A stretch of DNA of 34,571 nt from Sediminibacterium ginsengisoli (GCA_945901845.1 CAMDLR010000021.1:1-34571); one strand, 5' to 3'. Shown: positions 7,583-16,083, counted from the first letter of the stretch. Program-made: numbers and translations. The notes: generated by a model not told the origin, from the sequence alone.

Positions 7583-8638
7583 ATGTCATCAACTATAAAA
7601 TTGACACAGTTTTCTCATGGCGCGGGATGCGGATGTAAGATTGCACCAGCAGTATTAGAAACTATTTTAGCTTCAGCACTACCAAAAATTGAAAATAAAA
7701 ATTTGTTGGTAGGCTATGGAAGTAAAGATGATGCTGCTGCTTATGATATGGGTAATGGCCAAGCCATTATTAGCACCACCGATTTTTTTACGCCCATTGT
7801 AGATGATGCGCATGCATTTGGAAAAATCGCAAGTGCCAATGCTATTAGTGATGTGTATGCGATGGGCGGAAAGCCACTCATGGCTATTGCCATACTAGGT
7901 TGGCCAGTTAATGCCCTTCCTGCAGCCCTTGCAGCAGAAGTGTTAGAAGGTGCCAGAACCATTTGTGCAGAAGCCGGCATTCCACTTGCGGGTGGACATA
8001 GCATAGATAGTACGGAGCCTATTTTTGGACTTGCTGTTACAGGCATTACACCCATTGCAAACCTCAAAAAAAACAATACCGCAAAACTGGGTAACGTCCT
8101 CTTTGTTACAAAACCAATTGGTGTTGGCATATTAGCAACGGCACAAAAAAGAGATGCCATGGACCCGGAAGATCTTGCACCATTTATAGATCAGTTAACA
8201 ACACTTAATAAAATTGGTGAAATACTCGGTGGCATACCAGAAGTGCACGCACTCACTGATATCACAGGGTTTGGACTACTTGGACACCTGATAGAAATGG
8301 CAGAAGGAAGCGGACTCTCTGCACATATTTATTATTCGAAAATTAAAATGATAGAGGCTGCTAAAAAATATTTAGCACAGCGTATGGTACCAGATGCCAC
8401 GTACAGAAACTGGAATTGTTATAGCACAAAAACAAGTTTTGATCCAGGTGTTAATGTGATGGAAGCTTTTAGTATGCTACCAGATCCACAAACCAATGGA
8501 GGCTTACTTGTTGCAGTAGATCCGAGTGCGGTGGCGTTGATCCAAGAACTGTTTACTAAAAACGGGCTTGAGGCATTTATCGAACCCATTGGCGTATTAG
8601 AAGCGGTGGGTGAAAAAGTAGTGGTGGTAAAAAACTAA
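7583..8638 (+). CDS. selD: Selenide, water dikinase (selenophosphate synthetase)
   Basis: 351 aa, close to the E. coli length. The N-terminus LTQFSHGAGCGCKIAP carries the catalytic Cys16 (Cys, not Sec) and Lys19. It continues with DDAAAYDMGNG, ISTTDFFTPIVDD, AISDVYAMGGKPLMAIAILGWP, AGGHSID and DITGFGLLGHL, the nucleotide and Mg sites of the family, and DPQTNGGLL near the end. Reaction: selenide + ATP + water to selenophosphate + AMP + Pi. Selenophosphate feeds selenocysteine (SelA/SelB/selC) or 2-selenouridine in tRNA (MnmH). No such user gene is in this window, so which selenium pathway the cell runs cannot be told. It follows birA by 15 bases. Confidence 0.97.
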   Translation: MSSTIKLTQFSHGAGCGCKIAPAVLETILASALPKIENKNLLVGYGSKDDAAAYDMGNGQAIISTTDFFTPIVDDAHAFGKIASANAISDVYAMGGKPLMAIAILGWPVNALPAALAAEVLEGARTICAEAGIPLAGGHSIDSTEPIFGLAVTGITPIANLKKNNTAKLGNVLFVTKPIGVGILATAQKRDAMDPEDLAPFIDQLTTLNKIGEILGGIPEVHALTDITGFGLLGHLIEMAEGSGLSAHIYYSKIKMIEAAKKYLAQRMVPDATYRNWNCYSTKTSFDPGVNVMEAFSMLPDPQTNGGLLVAVDPSAVALIQELFTKNGLEAFIEPIGVLEAVGEKVVVVKN

Positions 8639-8654
8639 GCGTTACAACGAACCG

Positions 8655-9089
8655 CTAAAAAACCATATTCCCTTTGTTTTTTATTTGCTCATTGGTAAGC
8701 TCTGCTACCATTTGAACACCAGCTAATGCTTTTACGGTTTGGTTAATCCAGTTGCATTTTTCATCATCTACAAAATCACCTTTTGTGAGCCATAAAAAAT
8801 CCATGTGTCTAAATTCTGGTAATAAATATTCACCGTCACAATGGTTGTGGTATAAATAATGCACTAAAAAACTATTGGGCTCTTTGGATTCATAAATACT
8901 AAAATAGTAGCTACGTTCCTTTTTTTTGAGGTGAATTTCGATGGCCGGATTGAGCCTAAACTGATGCCCCAATTGATTGTTTAATTGCAAACAAAATTGA
9001 TGACTTTTGATAGGCGCAATAATGCCTAACAACCTAGTGTCATCAAAAAAATCTTCATTGAGTTCGTCTATATTTAGTTTGAGTTTCAT
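8655..9089 (-). CDS. IPExxxVDY-family protein (unknown function)
   Basis: 144 aa, soluble, no signal peptide. It contains LLPEFRHMDFLWL (about 90-102), which matches the IPExxxVDY signature of a small Bacteroidota-specific family. Acidic N-terminus (LNIDELNEDFFDDTRLLGI). No catalytic motif is recognisable and no biochemical role is established for the family. It lies 21 bases downstream of the M28 peptidase and could be co-transcribed with it; its stop is 16 bases from the convergent selD stop. Family call is by signature only. Confidence 0.7.
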   Translation of the reverse strand: MKLKLNIDELNEDFFDDTRLLGIIAPIKSHQFCLQLNNQLGHQFRLNPAIEIHLKKKERSYYFSIYESKEPNSFLVHYLYHNHCDGEYLLPEFRHMDFLWLTKGDFVDDEKCNWINQTVKALAGVQMVAELTNEQIKNKGNMVF

Positions 9090-9110
9090 AGTATTAATTT
9101 ACGGTATCCA

Positions 9111-10754
9111 TTAAAATGAAACGGAAATATTTTTTTCGTCCGAACCACGTTTTATGCGCAGCTCCGTTTGATCTCCTTTTTTAAACTTACCCAGCGTTTG
9201 CATATAACTATTCACATCTACAAATTTATACTCGCCTAATTGTAGTAAAATATCACCTGCTTTTAATCCAAGTTTTTCTGCAAGCTTACCCGGACTCACT
9301 CCATCAATGCGCATACCTGTTCCACTGTATCCGTAATCCGGAATAACGCCTAAACTCACCGTAAATTTAGTACTTCGGCCCATTTGAGGCTCTGTTGTTT
9401 TAATAAAATCCAACTTGGGTAAGCTATCTGTGATACCCATCATTTGATAGGCGAGGGTTACTATTTGTGCAGTGCCTTCGTAATTAATTTTATCTGCATC
9501 ATCTGTGGCTTTGTGGTAATCTACATGGCTTCCTGTAAAGAAAAATTGAACCGGTATAACCGCTCTATAAAAACTAGCGTGATCGCTAGGGCCACTACCT
9601 GTGCTATCAAATTTTACAATAAGTGGGGTTGATACCGCGTTCCAAATAGCACTCCATTTACTAGACGTGCCATAACCACCCACCGTTAATTTATGAGATG
9701 TATCATAACGACCTACCATATCCATATTAAGCATATAATTTATGGCGCCAGGCATTGTTGGATTTTCTATCCAATATTTACTTCCTAAAAGTCCTAATTC
9801 TTCTCCCGAAAAATGAAGGAATAAATAATTATTATGCGCAGGTGATTTTTGTTGCAAGAGGCGCGCTATTTCGAGCAAAGCCGCGGTACCACTGGCGTTA
9901 TCGTCTGCCCCATTATGAATTATATGTCCGGTATCTAATGCATTTTTGTCTTCGTTGTAACCTAAGTGATCATAGTGTGCGCCAATTACAACCGTATTCG
10001 CTGCGCCATTATTAATGTATGCTGCCACATTTGTTGCAAGCCTTTTTTTCTCTACAATACGCACGCCTAATTCTATTTGCAAAGTAGCTGACGGATCTGC
10101 AAAATAAAGTAGGCCTGTTGGTGTAAGATAAATAACTGGAATAGAAAATGCAGCAGATTTATCATTTTTATTAAACTGAATATTGTCAATAATAGGTCCT
10201 GTATTATATACAATAAAAGCTGTAGCGCCTTTTGCAGCAGCTGTTGTTACTTCTTTTTTAATCCATGCGTCTACATCAAAGTGAGGATTTGATTTATTTT
10301 CTTCGAGTGTTTCTTTGATATCCTTGAACCAAGGTTGTCCTTTTTCTTGTAACGCCATGGCTGGTTTTCCAGTTACTTGCATTGATGCACTATTTGCAAA
10401 TGGAAAAAAATCTTTATTGATTTTTAAACGCGCATTATTAACCCTAAAATGAGTCGCAGCGTCTATCTGTAAACCCTCGTTAATTTCAAATTTTTGTAAA
10501 TAGCCGCTTGTCCCTTTTGAACCAATTCCCATCATCTCATATTGTTTTACCAAATAATCCATCGCCGCATCGGCGCCAGCAGTTCCTGTTCTTCTTCCTT
10601 CCAAAGCATCACTTGCCAAGTAGTTAATATGTGATTTTAAATTAGAAATGAGTGCTGCTTTTTGCTTTTCTGCCTCTATTCTAATTTTTCGTTTGCTTTG
10701 AGATAATCCTAAAAAGGGAACCAACAATAGTACCCAAAACCATTTTTTACCCAT
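9111..10754 (-). CDS. Secreted M28-family zinc peptidase with C-terminal PDZ domain
   Basis: 547 aa from ATG 10754. An in-frame TTG at 10799 lies upstream of the -7 box (10775-10782) and so is unlikely to be translated. The N-terminus MGKKWFWVLLLVPFLGLSQS is a signal peptide, so the enzyme acts in the periplasm or outside. The peptidase core has the two-zinc ligands in the usual order: GAHYDHLG, ADDNASGTA, SGEELGLLGS, NMDMVGRYD and GPSDHASFY. A PA-like insertion lies before it. The last ~90 residues (YSGTGMRIDGVSPGKLAEKL and onward) form a PDZ domain. Family role: aminopeptidase removing N-terminal residues from peptides. It is divergent from feoB. Confidence 0.9.
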   Translation of the reverse strand: MGKKWFWVLLLVPFLGLSQSKRKIRIEAEKQKAALISNLKSHINYLASDALEGRRTGTAGADAAMDYLVKQYEMMGIGSKGTSGYLQKFEINEGLQIDAATHFRVNNARLKINKDFFPFANSASMQVTGKPAMALQEKGQPWFKDIKETLEENKSNPHFDVDAWIKKEVTTAAAKGATAFIVYNTGPIIDNIQFNKNDKSAAFSIPVIYLTPTGLLYFADPSATLQIELGVRIVEKKRLATNVAAYINNGAANTVVIGAHYDHLGYNEDKNALDTGHIIHNGADDNASGTAALLEIARLLQQKSPAHNNYLFLHFSGEELGLLGSKYWIENPTMPGAINYMLNMDMVGRYDTSHKLTVGGYGTSSKWSAIWNAVSTPLIVKFDSTGSGPSDHASFYRAVIPVQFFFTGSHVDYHKATDDADKINYEGTAQIVTLAYQMMGITDSLPKLDFIKTTEPQMGRSTKFTVSLGVIPDYGYSGTGMRIDGVSPGKLAEKLGLKAGDILLQLGEYKFVDVNSYMQTLGKFKKGDQTELRIKRGSDEKNISVSF

Positions 10755-10774
10755 TTTGCCTGCTTTATTACATA

Positions 10775-10782
10775 CAAAAGTA
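10775..10782 (-). promoter_or_regulatory. -7 box for the M28 peptidase gene
   Basis: Minus strand TACTTTTG, an exact TAnnTTTG match, 20 bases upstream of ATG 10754. It rules against the longer TTG start at 10799. No convincing -33 element at standard spacing. Confidence 0.5.
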
Positions 10783-10828
10783 AGCGATTCTGTTCCCAAT
10801 CTCGTAACTACCCTCCCCTCTTTGCAAG

Positions 10829-10836
10829 TACTTTTG
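10829..10836 (+). promoter_or_regulatory. -7 box for feoB
   Basis: TACTTTTG, the same eight bases as the box of the divergent M28 gene. It lies 16 bases before the TTG start of feoB, giving a short leader. I saw no Fur-like inverted repeat of good quality overlapping it. Confidence 0.5.
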
Positions 10837-10852
10837 TGCCATCCAATAAAAA

Positions 10853-12967
10853 TTGAACCAAAGAGACCTCCATATTGCTTTAGTGGGTAACCCCAACAGC
10901 GGAAAAAGCTCCATTTTCAACGCGCTAACGGGTCTACATCAACAAGTTGGTAATTTTCCGGGGGTAACAGTAGATAAAAAAACAGGGGTGCTCCAATTAC
11001 CAGATGCCACCAATACCACACTCATAGACTTACCTGGCACCTATAGTTTGTACCCCAGAAGAGCTGACGAGTGGGTGGCCTACAAGGTACTCATGGTTAC
11101 AGACGACACCATTAAAGCAGACGCCGTTTTACTTGTAGCTGACGCTAGCAACCTCAAACGAAACTTACTTTTTTGTAGTCAAATCATTGACCTGCAAATT
11201 CCGGTAGTGATGGCCCTCACCATGAATGATATTGCATCCAGTATGGGCATCAAAATAGATATCGCGGGGCTCGAAAAAGAATTAGGGATCACCATTATAG
11301 CGGTGAACCCACGAAAAAACAAAGGCATTACCGAATTAAAAAAAGCGTTACAGCAATTAACAGTAAACCCCAGTGCCCCTTCTGATAAAAAATTTATTGA
11401 TACAAAAAAATTAGCTCCAGCTGCCATTGATGGAATTCATCAAATAGTTACAGGCTTGGGTGATTATGCTGCGATACATTATTTAATCAATCATGAAAAT
11501 TTTCCATTAACAAAAGAAACACAAACACAAATTGATGAGCTGGTTGTTACGCATCAATTTAACCCAACAAAAACGCAGGCCGAAGAGATTTTGGAGCGCT
11601 ACAGCAATATTAGAGCGGTGATGCGCAAATATGTGGTTGAGCCAGGGCCCCTAGAAAAAAAGATTTTTTCGGATAAATTAGACAATATTTTATTACACCG
11701 AGTTTGGGGTTATGTAATATTACTAGCGGTATTATTTATTTTATTTCAAAGTGTGTATTGGCTCGCTAGTTTTCCAATGGATGGTATTGAGTGGGCATTT
11801 GCAAAAGGCGGAAGCTCTTTGTCAGCATGGCTTCCAGAAGTATGGTGGAGTAATTTAATAATCAACGGACTTGTGGCTGGCCTCAGTGGTATTTTAGTAT
11901 TTGTGCCACAAATTATGATTTTATTTGGGCTTATTACTATGCTTGAAGACAGTGGTTATATGGCGCGTATTAGTTTTTTAAGTGACAGGCTCATGCGCAA
12001 AGTGGGACTGAACGGAAAAAGTGTCATGCCCATGGTAAGTGGTTTTGCCTGTGCAGTACCTGCCATTATGAGTGCGCGCAATATTGAAAATAGAAAAGAA
12101 AGGTTGTTAACTATTTTAGTAACGCCACTTATGAGTTGCAGTGCACGCTTACCTGTATTTACGATTTTAATTTCGCTGGTTATTAATAACGATTACTACT
12201 TTGGATTTTTAAGTTTACAAGGGCTTGTGATGATGGGCCTTTACTTACTAGGCATTGTAATGGCCATGCTAGTGAGCTATGTTTTAAAGTGGTTTATTAC
12301 CATTAGCGAGAAAAGTTTTTTTATTTTAGAACTTCCTATGTATAGAGCACCGCGTTGGAAAAACATAGGTGTTACAATGATTGAAAAAGCTAAAATATTT
12401 GTTACAGATGCCGGTAAAGTAATTATGATTATTAGCCTACTATTATGGTTTTTAAGTAGCTACGGACCTGGTGATCAAATAGCGCAAACCACCCAAAAAT
12501 ATGCCGCACTTGAGCAGGTATTACCTGCAAAAAAAGACTCTTTACAAAAAGAATATGCTGCCGAAAAATTACAACATTCCTATGCAGGTATTTTAGGAAA
12601 AGCCATTGAGCCTGCTATTAAACCCCTTGGTTACGACTGGAAAATCGGTATTGCACTGATTACTTCCTTTGCTGCCAGAGAGGTTTTTGTGGGTACTATG
12701 GCCACTTTATATAGTGTTGAAGACAGTGAAGACAGCTCATTAAGACAAAAACTAGCTGCAGCTAGGCATCCAGACGGAACCAAAGTATACACCCTTGCAG
12801 CAGGGCTTTCGCTGATGATATTTTATTTACTAGCCATGCAGTGTATGAGCACGCTTGCCGTTGTTAAAAGAGAAACAAAGTCTTGGAAATGGCCAGCATT
12901 TCAACTTGTGTATATGACGGCCCTAGCGTATGGCATGAGCTGGCTAACCTATGTTTTATTTAGTTAA
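10853..12967 (+). CDS. feoB: Ferrous iron transporter FeoB
   Basis: 704 aa. TTG 10853 is the start: the chain MNQRDLHIALVGNPNSGKS must include the G1 motif (GNPNSGKS, 12-19), and there is no ATG between the promoter and it. G2 region NFPGVTV, G3 DLPGTYSLYP (59-68) and G4-like MTMND follow. A helical spacer leads to about 8-10 membrane segments with both gate repeats, SGFACAVPAIMSAR and TPLMSCSARLPVF, each carrying the conserved Cys. Role: GTP-dependent import of Fe(II) across the inner membrane. No FeoA gene or N-terminal FeoA fusion is present here. It is convergent with the beta-lactamase-like gene (10-base gap). Confidence 0.96.
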   Translation: MNQRDLHIALVGNPNSGKSSIFNALTGLHQQVGNFPGVTVDKKTGVLQLPDATNTTLIDLPGTYSLYPRRADEWVAYKVLMVTDDTIKADAVLLVADASNLKRNLLFCSQIIDLQIPVVMALTMNDIASSMGIKIDIAGLEKELGITIIAVNPRKNKGITELKKALQQLTVNPSAPSDKKFIDTKKLAPAAIDGIHQIVTGLGDYAAIHYLINHENFPLTKETQTQIDELVVTHQFNPTKTQAEEILERYSNIRAVMRKYVVEPGPLEKKIFSDKLDNILLHRVWGYVILLAVLFILFQSVYWLASFPMDGIEWAFAKGGSSLSAWLPEVWWSNLIINGLVAGLSGILVFVPQIMILFGLITMLEDSGYMARISFLSDRLMRKVGLNGKSVMPMVSGFACAVPAIMSARNIENRKERLLTILVTPLMSCSARLPVFTILISLVINNDYYFGFLSLQGLVMMGLYLLGIVMAMLVSYVLKWFITISEKSFFILELPMYRAPRWKNIGVTMIEKAKIFVTDAGKVIMIISLLLWFLSSYGPGDQIAQTTQKYAALEQVLPAKKDSLQKEYAAEKLQHSYAGILGKAIEPAIKPLGYDWKIGIALITSFAAREVFVGTMATLYSVEDSEDSSLRQKLAAARHPDGTKVYTLAAGLSLMIFYLLAMQCMSTLAVVKRETKSWKWPAFQLVYMTALAYGMSWLTYVLFS

Positions 12968-12977
12968 CGGCACCTAA

Positions 12978-13838
12978 TTATTTGTACGTTTCCCATAATA
13001 ATTTAGAAACTTTTCGAGCAAGTTCCCAAGCTTCATTTTGCAATTCCCAACTCCTGTCTTTATTATTTTTGGTACAAATACAAAAAACGTATCGCGCATT
13101 TTTTCCGTACACATACATCGCTTCACTTCTACTCGCATTAATAGCGCCATTTTTACTTGCCACAAAAACGTCAGGTGGAATTTGTGATAGCGCTTCTTCG
13201 TCCCAGTAATTTCTACCAAGCAAACGAAGCATTTTTTCTGAAGATTCACTATCCATTAAACTTCTATTTGCCAAGGCTTCAAACAAAGAAGCCATTTCTT
13301 TTGGCGATGTTTGTCCCCATCCAAACTTATCTCTATCAGCTTCTCTACCCGGCGTTCTACTATTTACCCTAGTAGCCGTATAACCAATGCTATCAAGAAT
13401 TTGATTGATTCTTGTTCCTGTACCAGCCAGTGACTGTAACCATAAACTTGCGGTATTATCACTTGTTGTAAGCATGAGCATGATCACTTTACTAAGCTCT
13501 ACTTTTTCATTGTTTTTTAAAGATGCGAGTAAATCAGATCCTGCATAAAACAAAGAATCTTTATAGGTTAACTCCTGATGGTATTTGAATTCACCTTTAT
13601 TAAGTTTATCCATGATGCCAATAAGTATGGGCACTTTTACCATACTCGCTGTTGGAAAAATACTATCAGCATTGATGCTTGCAAATTTTCCAGTATGCAA
13701 GTCTTTTACATACATACCCACATCACCCTTAAATCCGGTAATGAGGATTTCTAATTGCTGCTGTAATTTTTTATTTATTTTTTGAGCTTGCACAGGTAAT
13801 AGCGCAACTACAAAAATAAAAGCGAGTACTTGTTTCAT
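12978..13838 (-). CDS. Class A beta-lactamase-like serine hydrolase, exported
   Basis: 286 aa with a signal peptide (MKQVLAFIFVVALLPVQAQ). The penicillin-interacting fold is clear: SMVK (S65 nucleophile, K68), SDN (126-128) and KNG (229-231) in the position of the KTG triad. The omega-loop region reads RTPGREADRDKFGWGQTSPK; the Glu of classical class A enzymes (E166) is not at its expected spot, although a nearby Glu (E166 here by chain count, in GREAD) could substitute. Together with the KNG variant this makes penicillin hydrolysis doubtful; related Bacteroidota proteins may act on cell-wall or other substrates. Its ATG overlaps the bcp stop by 4 bases (ATGA), implying translational coupling. 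Confidence 0.8.
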   Translation of the reverse strand: MKQVLAFIFVVALLPVQAQKINKKLQQQLEILITGFKGDVGMYVKDLHTGKFASINADSIFPTASMVKVPILIGIMDKLNKGEFKYHQELTYKDSLFYAGSDLLASLKNNEKVELSKVIMLMLTTSDNTASLWLQSLAGTGTRINQILDSIGYTATRVNSRTPGREADRDKFGWGQTSPKEMASLFEALANRSLMDSESSEKMLRLLGRNYWDEEALSQIPPDVFVASKNGAINASRSEAMYVYGKNARYVFCICTKNNKDRSWELQNEAWELARKVSKLLWETYK

Positions 13839-14305
13839 AGATTGTATTTCTTTTTAGGCAGGCCTACAATTTCTTGACCATGATTTTTAGAATCAGGCTT
13901 TGTAATAATTTTTTCAATCACGCCATTTTCATCAATCAAAAAAGTGGTGCGTAAAGTACCCATATAGGTTTTGCCCATAAACTTCTTTTCGGCCCAAACC
14001 CCATATTTTTCATGAATTATGAGGTCGGTGTCGGCAATGAGCGAAAAGGGTAATTCGTGCTTGGCAATGAATTTGAGGTGGCTTTTTTGGTCGTCGGAGC
14101 TCACACCCAGCACTTGGTAGCCCTTTTTGGCTAAAATTGTATAATTGTCCCTTAGGTTACAAGCCTGCACCGTACAGGTAGGGGTCATATCATGGGGGTA
14201 GAAATACAAAACTAATTTTTGGCCCTTAAAACTAGATAGGGCAATGGTTTTGCCGTTTTGGTCGAGTCCTTTAAAGGCGGGGGCTTTGGATCCTTCTTGT
14301 AGCAT
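13835..14305 (-). CDS. bcp: Thiol peroxidase Bcp (AhpC/TSA peroxiredoxin)
   Basis: 156 aa, normal for Bcp. The peroxidatic site is HDMTPTCTVQACNLRDN, with the catalytic Cys in TPTC and a second Cys five residues on (TVQAC), the resolving arrangement of the E. coli-type Bcp subgroup. It reduces hydrogen peroxide and organic peroxides using thioredoxin, in the cytosol. It starts at ATG 14305 and its stop overlaps the next gene's start (ATGA), so bcp and the exported hydrolase form a two-gene operon. Its upstream gap of 131 bases is shared with carB. Confidence 0.95.
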   Translation of the reverse strand: MLQEGSKAPAFKGLDQNGKTIALSSFKGQKLVLYFYPHDMTPTCTVQACNLRDNYTILAKKGYQVLGVSSDDQKSHLKFIAKHELPFSLIADTDLIIHEKYGVWAEKKFMGKTYMGTLRTTFLIDENGVIEKIITKPDSKNHGQEIVGLPKKKYNL

Positions 14306-14316
14306 ATTTGGCTGTT

Positions 14317-14391
14317 TTGAGGTTTAAAAATAAGGAGGTAATAGCTGTATAATAAAAATAACCTCAATTAGTTTAAAAAAAATACCTCCTT
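14317..14391. repeat. Two interleaved inverted repeats between bcp and carB
   Basis: TTGAGGTT (14317-14324) is the exact reverse complement of AACCTCAA (14360-14367), and AAGGAGGTA (14332-14340) of TACCTCCTT (14383-14391). The order is arm1, arm2, arm1', arm2', the topology of an H-type pseudoknot if transcribed. All four lie upstream of the carB -7 box (14407) and just upstream of the bcp start, so they could be a bcp leader structure or paired operator half-sites. No known riboswitch is recognised. Confidence 0.4.
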
Positions 14392-14406
14392 CTGCTCCCC
14401 CTTTAT

Positions 14407-14414
14407 TAAATTTG
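14407..14414 (+). promoter_or_regulatory. -7 box for the carB-half gene
   Basis: TAAATTTG, an exact TAnnTTTG match, 22 bases before ATG 14437. No clear TTG sits 19 bases upstream; instead the right arms of the interleaved repeats occupy that region. Confidence 0.5.
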
Positions 14415-14436
14415 CACAATTTATTTTTTTGTTCCT

Positions 14437-16083
14437 ATGCCAAAAGACAATTCCATAAAATCGGTGCTTATTGTTGGTTCTGGTCCCATTATTATTGGTC
14501 AGGCCTGCGAATTTGATTATTCTGGTTCTCAAGCTGCTCGAAGTTTGCGTGAAGAAGGCATCAAAGTGATTTTGATTAATTCAAATCCGGCCACCATCAT
14601 GACAGACCCAATGATGGCAGATAAAGTTTACTTGTTGCCACTTACGATCGAAAGTATTGAGCAAATTTTACAAGAAAACGATATCGACGCCGTACTTCCA
14701 ACCATGGGTGGCCAAACCGCTTTAAACCTTTGTAAAGAAGCCGACGAAATTGGTATCTGGAACAAATACAATGTGCGCATGATTGGTGTAGACGTTGCAG
14801 CTATTGACACTGCAGAAGACCGTGAAAAGTTTAGACAACTCATGGTAAAAATTGGAATAGCCGTGGCGCCAAGCCGTGTTGCCAATAGTTTTTTAGAAGG
14901 AAAGGAATTTGCACAAGAGATTGGATTCCCACTTGTTATTAGACCGTCGTTTACCTTAGGTGGAACCGGTGGTGGATTTGTACATTCTAAAGATGATTTA
15001 GATGCTGCGCTCGAAAGAGGTTTAAAGGCTTCTCCAATACATGAAGTATTGGTAGAAAAAGCAGTGCTTGGATGGAAAGAATACGAACTTGAATTATTAC
15101 GAGATCAAAGCGATAATGTTGTTATCATTTGTACCGTAGAAAATTTAGACCCGATGGGTGTGCATACCGGTGATTCAATTACGGTTGCACCTGCCATGAC
15201 ACTTAGTGATACTGCATTTCAAGATATGCGCAACAAAGCCATATTGATGATGCGTTCACTTGGTAATTTTTCGGGTGGATGTAACGTACAATTCGCACTT
15301 AACCCTGCCACCGAAGAACTGATTGCTGTTGAAATTAATCCACGTGTGAGTAGATCATCGGCACTTGCATCAAAAGCAACAGGATACCCGATTGCAAAAA
15401 TTGCAGCGAAGCTTGCGATTGGTTATAGTTTAGATGAATTAAAAAATCAGATTACACAAACCACTTCTGCTTACTTTGAACCAGCACTTGATTACGTCAT
15501 AGTAAAAGTACCACGTTGGAATTTTGATAAATTCAAAGGTGCTAACGATACATTAGGTTTACAAATGAAAAGTGTGGGTGAAGTAATGGCCATTGGAAGA
15601 AACTTTAAAGAAGCGATTCAAAAAGCTTGTCAGAGTTTAGAAAATGAAGCAATTGGCTTAGGCTACTACGGTAAGAGTTTAATGAAGAGTGAAGAACTCG
15701 TAGAATATATTAAAACACCAAAGTGGGACCGTATTTTTAGAATCAAAGATGCACTCATGGCAGGCTCTACTGTTAAGTCTATTGCACAAGCAACGGGCAT
15801 TGACAGATGGTTCTTACATCAAATCTTACAAATTTGCAATATCGAAAAAGAAATTGCAACACATACATTAGAAACCCTTCCTGAAAACTTATTTAAGGAA
15901 GCCAAAAAATGTGGATTTGGAGACGTGCAAATTTCTAAAATCTTACAAGGTGATTGCACCGACGAACAAGTGTATGAAAAAAGAAAAGCATTAGGTATTA
16001 CCAGGGTTTACAAAATGGTAGATACTTGTGCCGCCGAGTTTGAAGCAAAGACACCTTATTTTTATAGCACTTTTGAAGGATAA
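14437..16083 (+). CDS. carB: Carbamoyl-phosphate synthase large subunit, N-terminal half only
   Basis: 548 aa, about half of a normal large subunit. It covers the carboxyphosphate ATP-grasp domain (1-400) and the oligomerisation domain (about 401-548) and then stops. The active-site residues are intact and fall at the same numbers as in E. coli: R129, R169, E215, H243, Q285, E299, N301 and R303. The stop comes right after TPYFYSTFEG, where full-length proteins run on into the second ATP-grasp domain. There is no frameshift: the transketolase gene begins 12 bases later, and no carbamoyl-phosphate domain follows in any frame. Natural split CarB halves are known in Methanocaldococcus and Aquifex, so a separate second half elsewhere is plausible; a lone half acting as a homodimer or a decaying gene are alternatives. 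Function: carbamoyl phosphate for pyrimidines and arginine. Confidence 0.9.
   Translation: MPKDNSIKSVLIVGSGPIIIGQACEFDYSGSQAARSLREEGIKVILINSNPATIMTDPMMADKVYLLPLTIESIEQILQENDIDAVLPTMGGQTALNLCKEADEIGIWNKYNVRMIGVDVAAIDTAEDREKFRQLMVKIGIAVAPSRVANSFLEGKEFAQEIGFPLVIRPSFTLGGTGGGFVHSKDDLDAALERGLKASPIHEVLVEKAVLGWKEYELELLRDQSDNVVIICTVENLDPMGVHTGDSITVAPAMTLSDTAFQDMRNKAILMMRSLGNFSGGCNVQFALNPATEELIAVEINPRVSRSSALASKATGYPIAKIAAKLAIGYSLDELKNQITQTTSAYFEPALDYVIVKVPRWNFDKFKGANDTLGLQMKSVGEVMAIGRNFKEAIQKACQSLENEAIGLGYYGKSLMKSEELVEYIKTPKWDRIFRIKDALMAGSTVKSIAQATGIDRWFLHQILQICNIEKEIATHTLETLPENLFKEAKKCGFGDVQISKILQGDCTDEQVYEKRKALGITRVYKMVDTCAAEFEAKTPYFYSTFEG

Noticed and set aside
10801..10852. A Fur box at feoB
   Set aside because: The short region has no convincing inverted repeat resembling a Fur site.
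12978..13838. An acquired antibiotic-resistance beta-lactamase
   Set aside because: KNG replaces KTG and the omega loop is atypical; codon use and context match the chromosome, and no mobile element is near.
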